From NCBI RefSeq assembly GCF_028550415.1, contig NZ_JAQQKX010000002.1:62001-126000 (forward strand): a stretch of DNA of 64,000 nucleotides, written 5' to 3'. Below, in pieces: positions 43,416 to 51,211 of this stretch. The position numbers were made by a program, and so were the translations under genes. Numbering within the stretch: the stretch's first letter is position 1; each line of letters begins with the position of its first letter. Below the pieces are notes generated by a model that did not search any database, was not told the DNA's origin, and worked only from the letters and a program-made list of their open reading frames with translations. The stretch is from Asticcacaulis aquaticus. GTDB lineage: Bacteria; Pseudomonadota; Alphaproteobacteria; Caulobacterales; Caulobacteraceae.

Positions 43416-44255
43416 ATGTTCGGCAATTCATCCGTCCCCACCACCCACCACGGTCGTCAGGCTGGTGTCGCCGACGACATCGACTTCGATATCAAAGGGC
43501 AGGAACTGCAATTCGTCGAGATCGAACTCGATCCGGGCGAAAGCGCCATCGCCGAAGCCGGGGCTATGGTGTGGAAAGACGCCTCGGTCGGCATGACCAC
43601 CGTCTTCGGCGACGGATCAGGTCAGCAAAAAGGCTTCATGGGCGCGCTGCTCGGCGCGGGCAAGCGTCTGGTCACCGGCGAGAGCCTGTTCACAACCGTC
43701 TTCACCCATAATGGCCACGGCAAGGCGCGTGTTGCCTTTGGCGCGCCGGTGCCGGGGGCCATCGTGCCGCTCAAGCTGTCGGACGTCGGCGGTCGTCTGA
43801 TCTGTCAAAAGGACTCGTTTCTCGCCGCTGCCAAGGGCGTGTCGCTCGGCATCGCGTTTCAGAAGCGCGTCATGACCGGCCTGTTCGGCGGTGAAGGCTT
43901 CATCATGCAGAAGCTCGAAGGCGACGGCTGGGTCTTCGTGCAGTTCGGCGGCATGGTCATCGAGCGCGAACTGAAAGCCGGTGAGCAATTGCATGTCGAT
44001 ACGGGCTGCGTCGCGGCCTTTACGGATACGGTCGATTTCGACCTCGTACAGGCGGGCGGCGTCAAGTCGATGCTGTTCGGCGGCGAAGGCGTCTTCTTTG
44101 CGCAACTGACCGGGCCGGGCAAGGTGTGGATTCAGTCCCTGCCCTTCTCGCGTCTGGCCGGGCGCATCGTCGCGACGGCGGGCGGCGGCGGGTCCAACCG
44201 CGGCGAAGGCTCGGTGCTGGGCGGCCTCGGCGACCTGATCGGCGGGAATAACTAA
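43416..44255 (+). CDS. AIM24/TIGR00266 family protein
   Basis: A 279-residue beta-rich protein of the AIM24 family. Diagnostic sequences are QELQFVEIELDPGESAIAEAGAMVW, GESLFTTVFTH, and DTGCVAAFTDTVDFDL followed by GGVKSMLFGGEGVFFAQLTGPGKVW as repeated modules. The C-terminus is Gly-rich. In mitochondria AIM24 affects inner-membrane organisation; the bacterial role is unclear. It ends 5 bp before the cytX-like gene, suggesting one transcript. Confidence 0.88.
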   Translation: MFGNSSVPTTHHGRQAGVADDIDFDIKGQELQFVEIELDPGESAIAEAGAMVWKDASVGMTTVFGDGSGQQKGFMGALLGAGKRLVTGESLFTTVFTHNGHGKARVAFGAPVPGAIVPLKLSDVGGRLICQKDSFLAAAKGVSLGIAFQKRVMTGLFGGEGFIMQKLEGDGWVFVQFGGMVIERELKAGEQLHVDTGCVAAFTDTVDFDLVQAGGVKSMLFGGEGVFFAQLTGPGKVWIQSLPFSRLAGRIVATAGGGGSNRGEGSVLGGLGDLIGGNN

Positions 44256-44260
44256 AACCA

Positions 44261-45556
44261 ATGTCCCAACCCGACTCCTACGATCCCTTCGTTCCCGCGC
44301 CCGCTGACAAGCGTGTCCTGAGCACGCGCGATGCGTTTTCCCTGTGGTTCTCGCTCGGCATCGGCCTGCTGGTCCTGCAAGCCGGAGCCTATCTGGTGCC
44401 CGGCCTGTCCCTGCCTCAGGCGCTGCTGGCCATTGTGGTCGGCAGCGGCATAGGGGCGATCCTGCTGGCGCTGGCCGGGGTCGTCGGGGCGGATACCGGT
44501 CTGGCCACTATGGCGGGGCTTAGGCCGACACTCGGCATTCGCGGTGCTCATGTCGCGGCCGTTCTCAATATCCTGCAACTGATCGGCTGGGGCGCGTTCG
44601 AGATCATCGCCATGCGCGACGCGGCAAGCACCCTGTCGCAAAACGCCTTTGGTGCCAGCTTACCGATCCTGTGGACGCTGGTCTTCGGGGTGGCGGCCAC
44701 AGCCCTGGCCATCATGGGACCGTTGAGCTTCATCCGCCGCCTGCTGCGTAAATATGGGCTGTGGATTCTGCTGGCCGGGGCCGCATGGATGACCTTTGCC
44801 CTCCTGTCCAGCGGCGACCTGAGCGCCGCCTTCGCCCAGCCCGGCGATGGCTCGCTGGCCTTTGGCGGTGCCGTCGATCTGGTTATCGCCATGCCGCTCA
44901 GCTGGTTGCCGCTAATCGCTGACTATGCGCGCTTCGGTAAATCGCCGGGTGCCATGTTCAAAGGCAGCGCCGCAGGTTACGCGCTCGCCAATATCTGGTT
45001 CTTTTCGCTGGGCGCTGCCTATGCCCTGAGCGCCGGACAAAGCGCCGACAATATGCTGTTGTCGGCTCTGGCGACCACCGGCGGTGGGCTGGCCCTGCTG
45101 TTCATCCTGATCGATGAGACCGACAATATCTTCGCCGATATCTTCTCGGCGGCAACCTCGCTGGCCAGCCTGATCAAGGCCCACATCCGCCATCTGGTGA
45201 TCGGTTTCGGCGTCCTGTGCACCGGGATTGCCTTGTTCGTGCCAATGACGCAGTTCCTGACGTTTCTTTACGCCATCGGTTCGGTCTTCACGCCGCTCTA
45301 CGGCGTGTTTCTGGTCGATCACTTCATTGTCCGCAAACGTCAGGTCGTGGCGTCGGAAATCCACAGCCTGAAAGGCCCCTACGCCTTCACGCTGGGCATC
45401 AGCCTGACGGCGTTTGCGGCCTGGAGCCTGGGCGTCGCCACCTACTATGCGGTACTGAACATCATGCCGTCTCTGGGCGCGACCCTGCCCGCCTTTGCGG
45501 TGTCGGCCATCAGCTACTGGGGGTTGGCACGGCTGACACGCCGGGCTTCCCGCTAA
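44261..45556 (+). CDS. cytX: putative hydroxymethylpyrimidine transporter (NCS1 family, CytX-like)
   Basis: A 431-residue permease with about 12 membrane helices. The start (FSLWFSLGIGLLVLQAGAYLVPGLSLPQAL) and MPLSWLPLIADYARF, as well as VFTPLYGVFLVDHFIVRK, are typical of NCS1 nucleobase permeases, CytX branch. CytX is associated with thiamine-pyrimidine salvage, which fits thiC 2 kb away, but there is no TPP riboswitch in front of this unit. Cytosine or another pyrimidine remains possible. Confidence 0.85.
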   Translation: MSQPDSYDPFVPAPADKRVLSTRDAFSLWFSLGIGLLVLQAGAYLVPGLSLPQALLAIVVGSGIGAILLALAGVVGADTGLATMAGLRPTLGIRGAHVAAVLNILQLIGWGAFEIIAMRDAASTLSQNAFGASLPILWTLVFGVAATALAIMGPLSFIRRLLRKYGLWILLAGAAWMTFALLSSGDLSAAFAQPGDGSLAFGGAVDLVIAMPLSWLPLIADYARFGKSPGAMFKGSAAGYALANIWFFSLGAAYALSAGQSADNMLLSALATTGGGLALLFILIDETDNIFADIFSAATSLASLIKAHIRHLVIGFGVLCTGIALFVPMTQFLTFLYAIGSVFTPLYGVFLVDHFIVRKRQVVASEIHSLKGPYAFTLGISLTAFAAWSLGVATYYAVLNIMPSLGATLPAFAVSAISYWGLARLTRRASR

Positions 45557-45650
45557 AGGGCCCCTAAAAACGCGGCCTGACACCTTTTTTATCCCCGGCG
45601 ACCACCTGTGGCAGCGTCTTTTGATGGCGCTCGGCGTATTCTAAACGGGC

Positions 45651-45741
45651 ATGAAAAAGCGAACCGAATTACACGAGGCCCGTAAAGGGTGAGTGTAAAC
45701 CAGCGGCCCGGCCTGAGTTTCCCCCGGCTCAGACCGGGCCG
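45651..45741 (+). other. possible 13-codon peptide followed by a long hairpin
   Basis: An ATG at 45651 opens a 13-codon frame (MKKRTELHEARKG) ending in TGA at 45692. Twelve bases later a stem CGGCCCGG-x-CTGAG pairs with CTCAG-x-CCGGGCCG (45704-45741), followed by TTCTGTCTTC. The order short frame then hairpin resembles a leader or attenuator of the next small gene, but no ribosome site is evident for the peptide. Confidence 0.3.
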
Positions 45742-45770
45742 TTCTGTCTTCAAGAAGGATCGAACCCCGC

Positions 45771-46016
45771 ATGTCCACGCCCGTTTCCCCTGCCATCAAA
45801 GCCGACGAAACCAAGACCGACACCGCCGATGTGCGTGAACATTTCAAACGCGACAGACCCCATGAGGGCAAGCCGGGCCAGCCTTATGGCGATGAAACCG
45901 AAGCCCGAGACGAGCGCCACAAACCGCACACCGATCAAGGCAGAGGGTTGAGCAATGATCGTTACACCAAAAGCGATTCCGACCAGCCAAAGGTGAGCCG
46001 CAATACCGCGCGCTAA
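45771..46016 (+). CDS. 81-residue hydrophilic protein of unknown function
   Basis: A small, highly charged, probably disordered protein (KADETKTDTADVREHFKRDRPHEG...), with no membrane segment. AAGGA lies about 11 bases ahead of the ATG. The opposite-strand frame is hydrophobic but lacks a start site. Coding is plausible, not certain. Confidence 0.5.
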   Translation: MSTPVSPAIKADETKTDTADVREHFKRDRPHEGKPGQPYGDETEARDERHKPHTDQGRGLSNDRYTKSDSDQPKVSRNTAR

Positions 46017-46108
46017 ACAGCATTTCCGTGCGGACGACAAAAACGGTAACAATTGCAACTTGTAATTAGACGCGATCTACCCTATATGGGTGAGATCAAA
46101 CGCCGATA

Positions 46109-46147
46109 GGCGCCCGGCAAGACCGCACCCATAAGCGGACCGGCGCC
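46109..46147 (+). other. structured leader candidate ahead of the 47-codon gene
   Basis: GGCGCC-x-GG pairs with CCGGCGCC, and inner CCGC/GCGG extends the stem; loop of 8 nt. It lies about 120 nt upstream of the 47-codon gene in a gap of about 250 bp that otherwise shows nothing recognisable. Confidence 0.35.
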
Positions 46148-46265
46148 CACGGACAGCCTCTGTTCTTATCCCGTTCGATCGCCGCCTGACCTGCCGGCGT
46201 CCAAACCCATTCTGTCCCAAAAAGACGACCGCGCGGACAAACCGCCGGACAAAGGAGTAATTCCC

Positions 46266-46409
46266 ATGGCTCATGCCTATGCCCATCCACGGCCTTCCGA
46301 CCCGCGAACGCTTGCCGCCAAGGCCAGCCGTCAGGCGGAACCGAAGGCCACCATGCCCGGCTTTACGCCACGCGCCCTGCGCCGCCTCGTCGCAGCCATG
46401 ATCGACTGA
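46266..46409 (+). CDS. 47-residue basic protein of unknown function
   Basis: Starts MAHAYAHPRPSDPRTLAAKA and ends RALRRLVAAMID; basic, Ala/Arg/Pro-rich, with a possible C-terminal amphipathic helix. AAAGGAG precedes the ATG by 8-9 bases, which is strong support for translation of so short a frame. No homologue recognised. Confidence 0.6.
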   Translation: MAHAYAHPRPSDPRTLAAKASRQAEPKATMPGFTPRALRRLVAAMID

Positions 46410-46595
46410 GACATTTCCTGTCATAAAGACAAAACTTCGAAACAGGTCGATCTGATATCCCCCCATGATCGACGACGGTTTGAAGACCAGGTGCGCCCAT
46501 ATAGCGCCCTGATTTGACTCTCAAACTTACAGGATTTGCAACTTTGGTCCCGGACCTGAGTTTGCTATTCTGTACCGGTTCAAAAGGGGTCTATC

Positions 46596-46949
46596 ATGAA
46601 ATCGCTCTTATCCGCCTGTTTTGCCCTTGCGCTCGCCGCTGCCGTGCCAGCTGAGGCCGCGTCTACGGCGTTGGAACAATCGCGCGCCATTTCAACCGAT
46701 CTCAAGGCATCAATGAATGAGATGACCGAGGCGTCGAAGGCCGGTGACATGAAGCGCGCCTGCGCCGCGTCGCGCCGCTCGGTTGACCTGCTCGATCAGT
46801 ATATCGTCAAGTTCAAGGAAATCCGCGATGCAAACAAGAGCGCTGATGCCGACAAACTGGCCGAAGCCGATCTGATGCACGCCAAGCTCTCCAATCAACA
46901 CACCGAACTGAAAGGTTTGAGCGACGCGATCTGCGCCAAGGCAGGTTAG
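46596..46949 (+). CDS. small secreted helical protein
   Basis: A 117-residue protein with a signal peptide (MKSLLSACFALALAAAVPAEA) and an all-helical mature domain with two cysteines (RACAASRRSV and DAICAKAG), likely disulfide-linked. AAAGGGG precedes the ATG by 7 bases. The segment GDMKRACAASRRSV resembles GDKATACAGLRQSV in the protein encoded at 50843-51211, so the two appear to be distant paralogues. Function unknown; periplasmic. Confidence 0.8.
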   Translation: MKSLLSACFALALAAAVPAEAASTALEQSRAISTDLKASMNEMTEASKAGDMKRACAASRRSVDLLDQYIVKFKEIRDANKSADADKLAEADLMHAKLSNQHTELKGLSDAICAKAG

Positions 46950-46996
46950 GTCGCGCGGTCATTGACGCACGGGACGGGGGCTGGCAAAATTACGCC

Positions 46997-47521
46997 ATGC
47001 CCCGCCCCGCCTCCCCTTTGCGCCGTCTGCGCCTGCTGAAAGGCCTCAAGCAAAGCCATCTGGCCGAGCTGATGGGCGTGGCGCAGACCACCGTGTCGCG
47101 CTGGGAAAGTGGCGCACTCGATTTGCCCGAAGATCAGTGGCGCAAGGCCCAAAGCCTGCTGGCTGACTCGGCGCAGGACGCCATTCTCAAGCGACTGGTC
47201 GAGTCCTCGACCCTCAGCCTGCATCTGATCGACGACCGGACGCACGATCTGCTGGCGGTATCGGCCTCACGCGAAAACCGCTGGAACGCCAAACCGGGCG
47301 CGTTTTTGGGCAAGACCCTGATCGGATTCGCCACCCCGGAAATCCTCGCCGCCGAAGCTTCGCTGCGCGATCTCGGCTGGTACGACGACCGTGTCACGCG
47401 GCTTGAGGTCGAGACCGGGCCCAATCATAATCCGGTCGTGCCGATCATCCAAAGCCGTCTGATCTGGGAACGCGTCCGCCTGTCCGATGGTCGCGCCGCG
47501 CGATTGGTAACGACCTTATAA
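46997..47521 (+). CDS. XRE family transcriptional regulator with C-terminal sensor-like domain
   Basis: A 174-residue protein. Residues about 8-62 are a helix-turn-helix of the Cro/CI type (RLRLLKGLKQSHLAELMGVAQTTVSRWESG). The remainder (LSLHLIDDRTHDLLAVSASREN... to IWERVRLSDGRAARLV) has the alternating beta pattern of a PAS-like domain. No ribosome site is obvious, so a leaderless or weakly translated start is possible. Target genes unknown; the MFS gene downstream is a candidate. Confidence 0.85.
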   Translation: MPRPASPLRRLRLLKGLKQSHLAELMGVAQTTVSRWESGALDLPEDQWRKAQSLLADSAQDAILKRLVESSTLSLHLIDDRTHDLLAVSASRENRWNAKPGAFLGKTLIGFATPEILAAEASLRDLGWYDDRVTRLEVETGPNHNPVVPIIQSRLIWERVRLSDGRAARLVTTL

Positions 47522-47555
47522 ACACAGCTCTCTCCGTCATTTGCTTCGCAAATGC

Positions 47556-47587
47556 CACCTCCCCCGTACGCTGTGCTACAGGGGAGC
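47556..47587. repeat. second copy of the CCTCCCC palindrome arm
   Basis: Matches the reverse complement of 2467-2498 at 30 of 32 positions. It is flanked by a CATTTGC/GCAAATG mini-palindrome. Lies between the XRE regulator and the MFS gene. Confidence 0.75.
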
Positions 47588-47638
47588 ACGCATATCTTAT
47601 GCGTTGATCCGTACGGCGGGACACCCTATCGAACGCGC

Positions 47639-48796
47639 ATGAATATTCCCGCACACTGGCGTCACATTATCCTGCTCTGGCTGATCGGCGTGCTCGCCGC
47701 CGCCGAACTCGGCAAGTTCGCGTCTCTGGCCCCGGTCATCCGAGAAGATCTCGGCTTGTCACTGGTACAGGCCGGGTGGCTGGTCTCGCTGATCGAGACC
47801 GGCGGCGCGACGCAGGGCCTGATCGCCGGGCTGCTGATCGGACGGTTGGGCAGCCGCAAGGCCCTGATCATCGGCGTCACCTTGCTGACGGTCGCGGGCA
47901 TCGCCGAGGCCCTGTCGGCGTCAGTCTGGCCGTTGTTCGCCGCGCGCGTGGTCGAAAGCGCCGGTTACTTGCTGATCGTCATCGCCGCACCGTCCCTGAT
48001 CACCCACGTCGCCCGGCCGCAGGATCAGGCCCACGCCCTGACCTTATGGAGCACCTTCGTCCCCGCCGGTTTCGCCATCGGTATGATCCTGAGCGGCATC
48101 GCCCTCACCTTAAGTAACTGGACCGGGGCCTTGTGGCTGTGGGCCATGGTCGCGGTCGTGGCTCTGATCGCTGCGTGGCGCTCGCCCCCGATGGAGATCA
48201 AAACCGACACCAAATTCAGCCTGCCCGTCCCGGCGGTGTGGCTCCTGTGCGGTGGATTCGGGTTCTATACGACGCTGTTCGTCGGCCTGATTGCCATGTT
48301 CCCGGCGTTTCTGATCGCGCATGGCCTGACGCCGACCTCTGCGGCAACCGTGACGGGCATAGCGTCGGCGGTAACGCTGGGTGGCGCGTGGGTTGCCGGT
48401 CAAGCCTTGCATAGCGGTGACCGCGCCCGCTGGATCGCGCTGGGGGGCGGTTTGCTGATCCCCGCCGCCCTGAGTCTGCTGATCTTCGCGGGCGGGCATC
48501 CCCTGTGGCTGTCGGTCCTGATCGTCGCCTTGAATGCCGTATCGGGGATCGCATCGAGCATCGTCTTCGCCCGACTGCCGAAGATGAGCCCGGTGTTCGA
48601 TGCCGCGGCCGCCAACGGCGTCCTGACGCAGTTCGGCGCGGGCGGCTCACTGATCGGCCCGCCTCTACTGGCCTTTATTGCCGGACACTTGGGCTGGAGC
48701 GCGGTCGGGCTTGCGGTGGTCGTGGGCTCGCTTTGTGCGTTGGGCCTGATGGTGCTGGCCGAACGCATGGCAAGGCGTGCGATGAACCAAGGCTAA
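47639..48796 (+). CDS. MFS transporter, CynX/NimT-like
   Basis: A 385-residue major facilitator with about 12 helices. Key segments are KFASLAPVIREDLGLSLVQAGWLVS, GLLIGRLGSRKALIIGV (loop 2-3 signature) and ARVVESAGYLLIVIAAPSLI. The layout resembles cyanate/nitroimidazole-type CynX transporters. The ATG at 47639 is preferred because the 29 codons before it derive from the repeat and leader. Substrate unknown. Confidence 0.85.
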   Translation: MNIPAHWRHIILLWLIGVLAAAELGKFASLAPVIREDLGLSLVQAGWLVSLIETGGATQGLIAGLLIGRLGSRKALIIGVTLLTVAGIAEALSASVWPLFAARVVESAGYLLIVIAAPSLITHVARPQDQAHALTLWSTFVPAGFAIGMILSGIALTLSNWTGALWLWAMVAVVALIAAWRSPPMEIKTDTKFSLPVPAVWLLCGGFGFYTTLFVGLIAMFPAFLIAHGLTPTSAATVTGIASAVTLGGAWVAGQALHSGDRARWIALGGGLLIPAALSLLIFAGGHPLWLSVLIVALNAVSGIASSIVFARLPKMSPVFDAAAANGVLTQFGAGGSLIGPPLLAFIAGHLGWSAVGLAVVVGSLCALGLMVLAERMARRAMNQG

Positions 48797-48803
48797 GGGT
48801 TGG

Positions 48804-48933
48804 CCACGAAAAACACGAAAAGCACAAAAATCCTCGCGCGAAGCGCCTTAAAGCCTTTCAGAATGCACATGAGTAAGGGCGCTTCGCGCGGTATATCTAA
48901 CCTGCTTTTTAGTGCTTTTCGTGTTTTTCGTGG
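48804..48933. repeat. 130-bp palindromic element with perfect 22-bp arms
   Basis: The left arm begins CCACGAAAAACACG and ends AAAAGCAC at 48825; the right arm at 48912-48933 is its exact reverse complement. Inside, CGCGCGAAGCGCC and GGCGCTTCGCGCG form a second pair. The arms belong to the GAAAAACACGAAAA repeat type scattered in many bacterial genomes. The right arm encodes the last residues of the downstream minus-strand gene. Confidence 0.85.
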
Positions 48934-49685
48934 TCAAAATCTACTTCCTCGACCAGTAACGCTGCGTGATCCGAAAAGGGCTGCGGGATCACCTGCATGG
49001 CCAGCCGCCCCTCCAGCGAGGTCGAACACACACACAGATCCAGCAAATGTCGCCAGCGGTGGAAGCTGAAAGTCGTCGTATCCGTCGCATTGAGTAACAT
49101 CAGATCGCCCCCATCCAGCAAGGGTGCCAGTTCCTCCAGTCCATTGAAGGTGTTGAAATCGGCCAGGATCATCACCTCGCCACCCGCCGCGTCGATCCAC
49201 TCGCGCATCTGCTGGAACTGCTTCTCGCGTACCGGACGTTGCAGCGAAAAGTGCGTGAAAAACAGCGTCAGCCCTTCGCGCAACACAATGCGGTGTACCA
49301 GCCGTTTCGAGCCATCGCGAAAATAGAGATAGTCGAACGCAAACGGCTGTTTCGCGATGAAGGCGTTGCTCTTGCCATGATGGAACGGCAGGCGGGTCAG
49401 GTGGCTGTCGGGACCGTACTTCCCCTCGATATCGTAGACCGTGTAGTCCTGACACATCAGGGCCTGAACCTGATTGAAGCCGCCGGAATGGACCGACCCC
49501 TGATCCAGTTCGACGAGGCAGCACAGGTCCGGCGTTTCGCGGTCGATAATCTGGCGGAACTGCGCCAGCACGGCTTTCTGCGCCGCCGGTGACTGATAGA
49601 CGTGGCGAAAGGCCTTGGTGACATGGTGATAGAGGCTGCCCGAAATCCCGGTGGCATAGCCCAGATTGGAAAACAGAATGCGCAT
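48909..49685 (-). CDS. endonuclease/exonuclease/phosphatase family protein
   Basis: A 258-residue protein of the EEP superfamily. It shows the metal-binding NLGY start region, LVELDQG, HFSLQRP, ILADFNTFNG and the catalytic SDHAALL. Such enzymes cleave phosphodiester or phosphomonoester bonds in DNA, lipids or phosphoinositides. The ATG at 49685 overlaps the stop of the phospholipase D-like gene (TGATG), so the genes are coupled. The C-terminal DHEKHEKH is supplied by the adjoining palindromic repeat and is probably not functional. Confidence 0.85.
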   Translation of the reverse strand: MRILFSNLGYATGISGSLYHHVTKAFRHVYQSPAAQKAVLAQFRQIIDRETPDLCCLVELDQGSVHSGGFNQVQALMCQDYTVYDIEGKYGPDSHLTRLPFHHGKSNAFIAKQPFAFDYLYFRDGSKRLVHRIVLREGLTLFFTHFSLQRPVREKQFQQMREWIDAAGGEVMILADFNTFNGLEELAPLLDGGDLMLLNATDTTTFSFHRWRHLLDLCVCSTSLEGRLAMQVIPQPFSDHAALLVEEVDFDHEKHEKH

Positions 49686-50701
49686 CAGGCGGTCTCCATC
49701 GCGTCCGACGCCACCACGTCTCCCAACACAAGACAATGCTGACGGTCGGTCTCGAAATGCGATGCCAGGATCGCCACCACGCCGGGATCGCGCACCACCA
49801 TATTGGCTTCACGATTGAGATGCAGGCTGAGAACATCGAAATTGCAGCTCCCGACCGTGCCCCAGTCGCCGTCAATCACCGCATATTTGGCGTGCAGGGT
49901 TGTGCCCTGATAGACCAGCACCTCGAAACCCAGCTTCAGCCATTTGAACTTCAACCGCTTCGTCATGAAATCGGCGGAACGCACATCGGTCTTGCCGGAC
50001 AGCATGAGGTGGATCGACACGCCCCGGTCCTGCGCCGCCAGCAAGGCGTCGCGCAACCGTTTCGGCGGAAAAAAATAGGGCGTGGCGATGCGAATCGAAT
50101 GACGCGCGCGCTCGACCGCCTGCAACAGCGACTCGTAGATCTGCCCGTAGCGATCTTCGGGGATCTGCACCGCATAGGACCGCGGCCCGGCAATCGCTTC
50201 GGGCGGCAGGTCGCGATCGGCCCACCCCCGCGTCAGCCGCGTCCACAGACGTTCGAAATCGGCCTCGGCGGCCTTGGAAATATCGGGCGTCAGCACCACC
50301 TGCGTATCGCGCCAGCCGCGCATATATTCGGCCAGCCCCATGCTGCCCAGAAGCGTCAAACGACCGTCGACGTGCAGGGTCTTGACGTGGGTGCGAGGGA
50401 ACCATTTCCACGGGGTAAATATCTGCCAGAACCGCAGACCACCGAAGAAGATGACCTGCGCGCCCGCCTGTCGCAAGGCAGTGATAGCGTCAGACCCACG
50501 CAGGGTCCGACTGCCGAAAGCGTCGAGAATGACCCGAACCCGCACGCCTTCACGGGCCTTGCGCCCCAGAAGATCGAGAAAATCGCGGCCCATTTCGTCG
50601 TCGCGCACGATATATTGCTCGAAGTCGATGGACACCTTCGCTTCGGCGGTGGCGCGCGTCAGATTGTACCACGCCTCCTCGGCGCTGAGATGGAACTGCA
50701 T
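49685..50701 (-). CDS. phospholipase D-like protein (cardiolipin synthase type)
   Basis: A 338-residue protein with two HKD motifs: HVKTLHVDGRLTLLGSMG in the first half and LHAKYAVIDGDWGTVGSCNFD in the second. Spacing and total length suit soluble ClsB-like cardiolipin synthases, since no membrane helix is present at the N-terminus. The start at 50701 (MQFHLSAEEAW) is chosen by family similarity; an earlier in-frame start is not supported. It is coupled to the EEP gene downstream, so both may act on phosphodiester lipids. Nuclease activity is an alternative. Confidence 0.88.
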   Translation of the reverse strand: MQFHLSAEEAWYNLTRATAEAKVSIDFEQYIVRDDEMGRDFLDLLGRKAREGVRVRVILDAFGSRTLRGSDAITALRQAGAQVIFFGGLRFWQIFTPWKWFPRTHVKTLHVDGRLTLLGSMGLAEYMRGWRDTQVVLTPDISKAAEADFERLWTRLTRGWADRDLPPEAIAGPRSYAVQIPEDRYGQIYESLLQAVERARHSIRIATPYFFPPKRLRDALLAAQDRGVSIHLMLSGKTDVRSADFMTKRLKFKWLKLGFEVLVYQGTTLHAKYAVIDGDWGTVGSCNFDVLSLHLNREANMVVRDPGVVAILASHFETDRQHCLVLGDVVASDAMETA

Positions 50702-50842
50702 GACTCGCAGCCTAACACGGCTCAAAATAAAAATCGCATATGACTGTGTGGGCGCCGGTACCACGCCGTTGCATTACAGGTTTTGTCAGTTGAACGGTCA
50801 GGACGGACGTCACACAACGCCGTTTTCAACGAAAGGTTCGCC

Positions 50843-51211
50843 ATGAAAACCGCCGCGACGATCACCCTTCTGGCCCTTGGCCTGAGCACCCCTCTCATGG
50901 CCGCCGAAAGCACACTGAAGGCGCGCGAAGCCGAAGCCATCGCCTTGCATAAGAAAGATCAGGAACTGGCCTACAAGATCGAGGATGACTTCAAGCGCGG
51001 CGACAAGGCCACGGCCTGCGCCGGCCTCAGACAGAGCGTCGAGCAGCGCCGATGGATCGCTACGACCGTGGCCGGGATTCAGGCTGAACTGAAAAGCGGC
51101 AAGGCGTCGGCGGCCGATATCGCGGCCTTCCCGCAGATCGACGAAAACGTCGAAGCCACGGCGCTGAACCTCAAACACGTTGAACAGGACCTCGCTTCGA
51201 AGTGCGGTTAA
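50843..51211 (+). CDS. small secreted helical protein, paralogue of the one at 46.6 kb
   Basis: A 122-residue protein with signal peptide (MKTAATITLLALGLSTPLMA) and a helical mature part with two cysteines (ATACAGLRQS, LASKCG). AAAGG lies 7 bases before the ATG. Similarity to the 117-residue protein at 46596 centres on the GD-x3-ACA-x2-R-x-SV segment. Its 3' end overlaps the convergent astacin gene by 4 bp. Confidence 0.8.
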   Translation: MKTAATITLLALGLSTPLMAAESTLKAREAEAIALHKKDQELAYKIEDDFKRGDKATACAGLRQSVEQRRWIATTVAGIQAELKSGKASAADIAAFPQIDENVEATALNLKHVEQDLASKCG

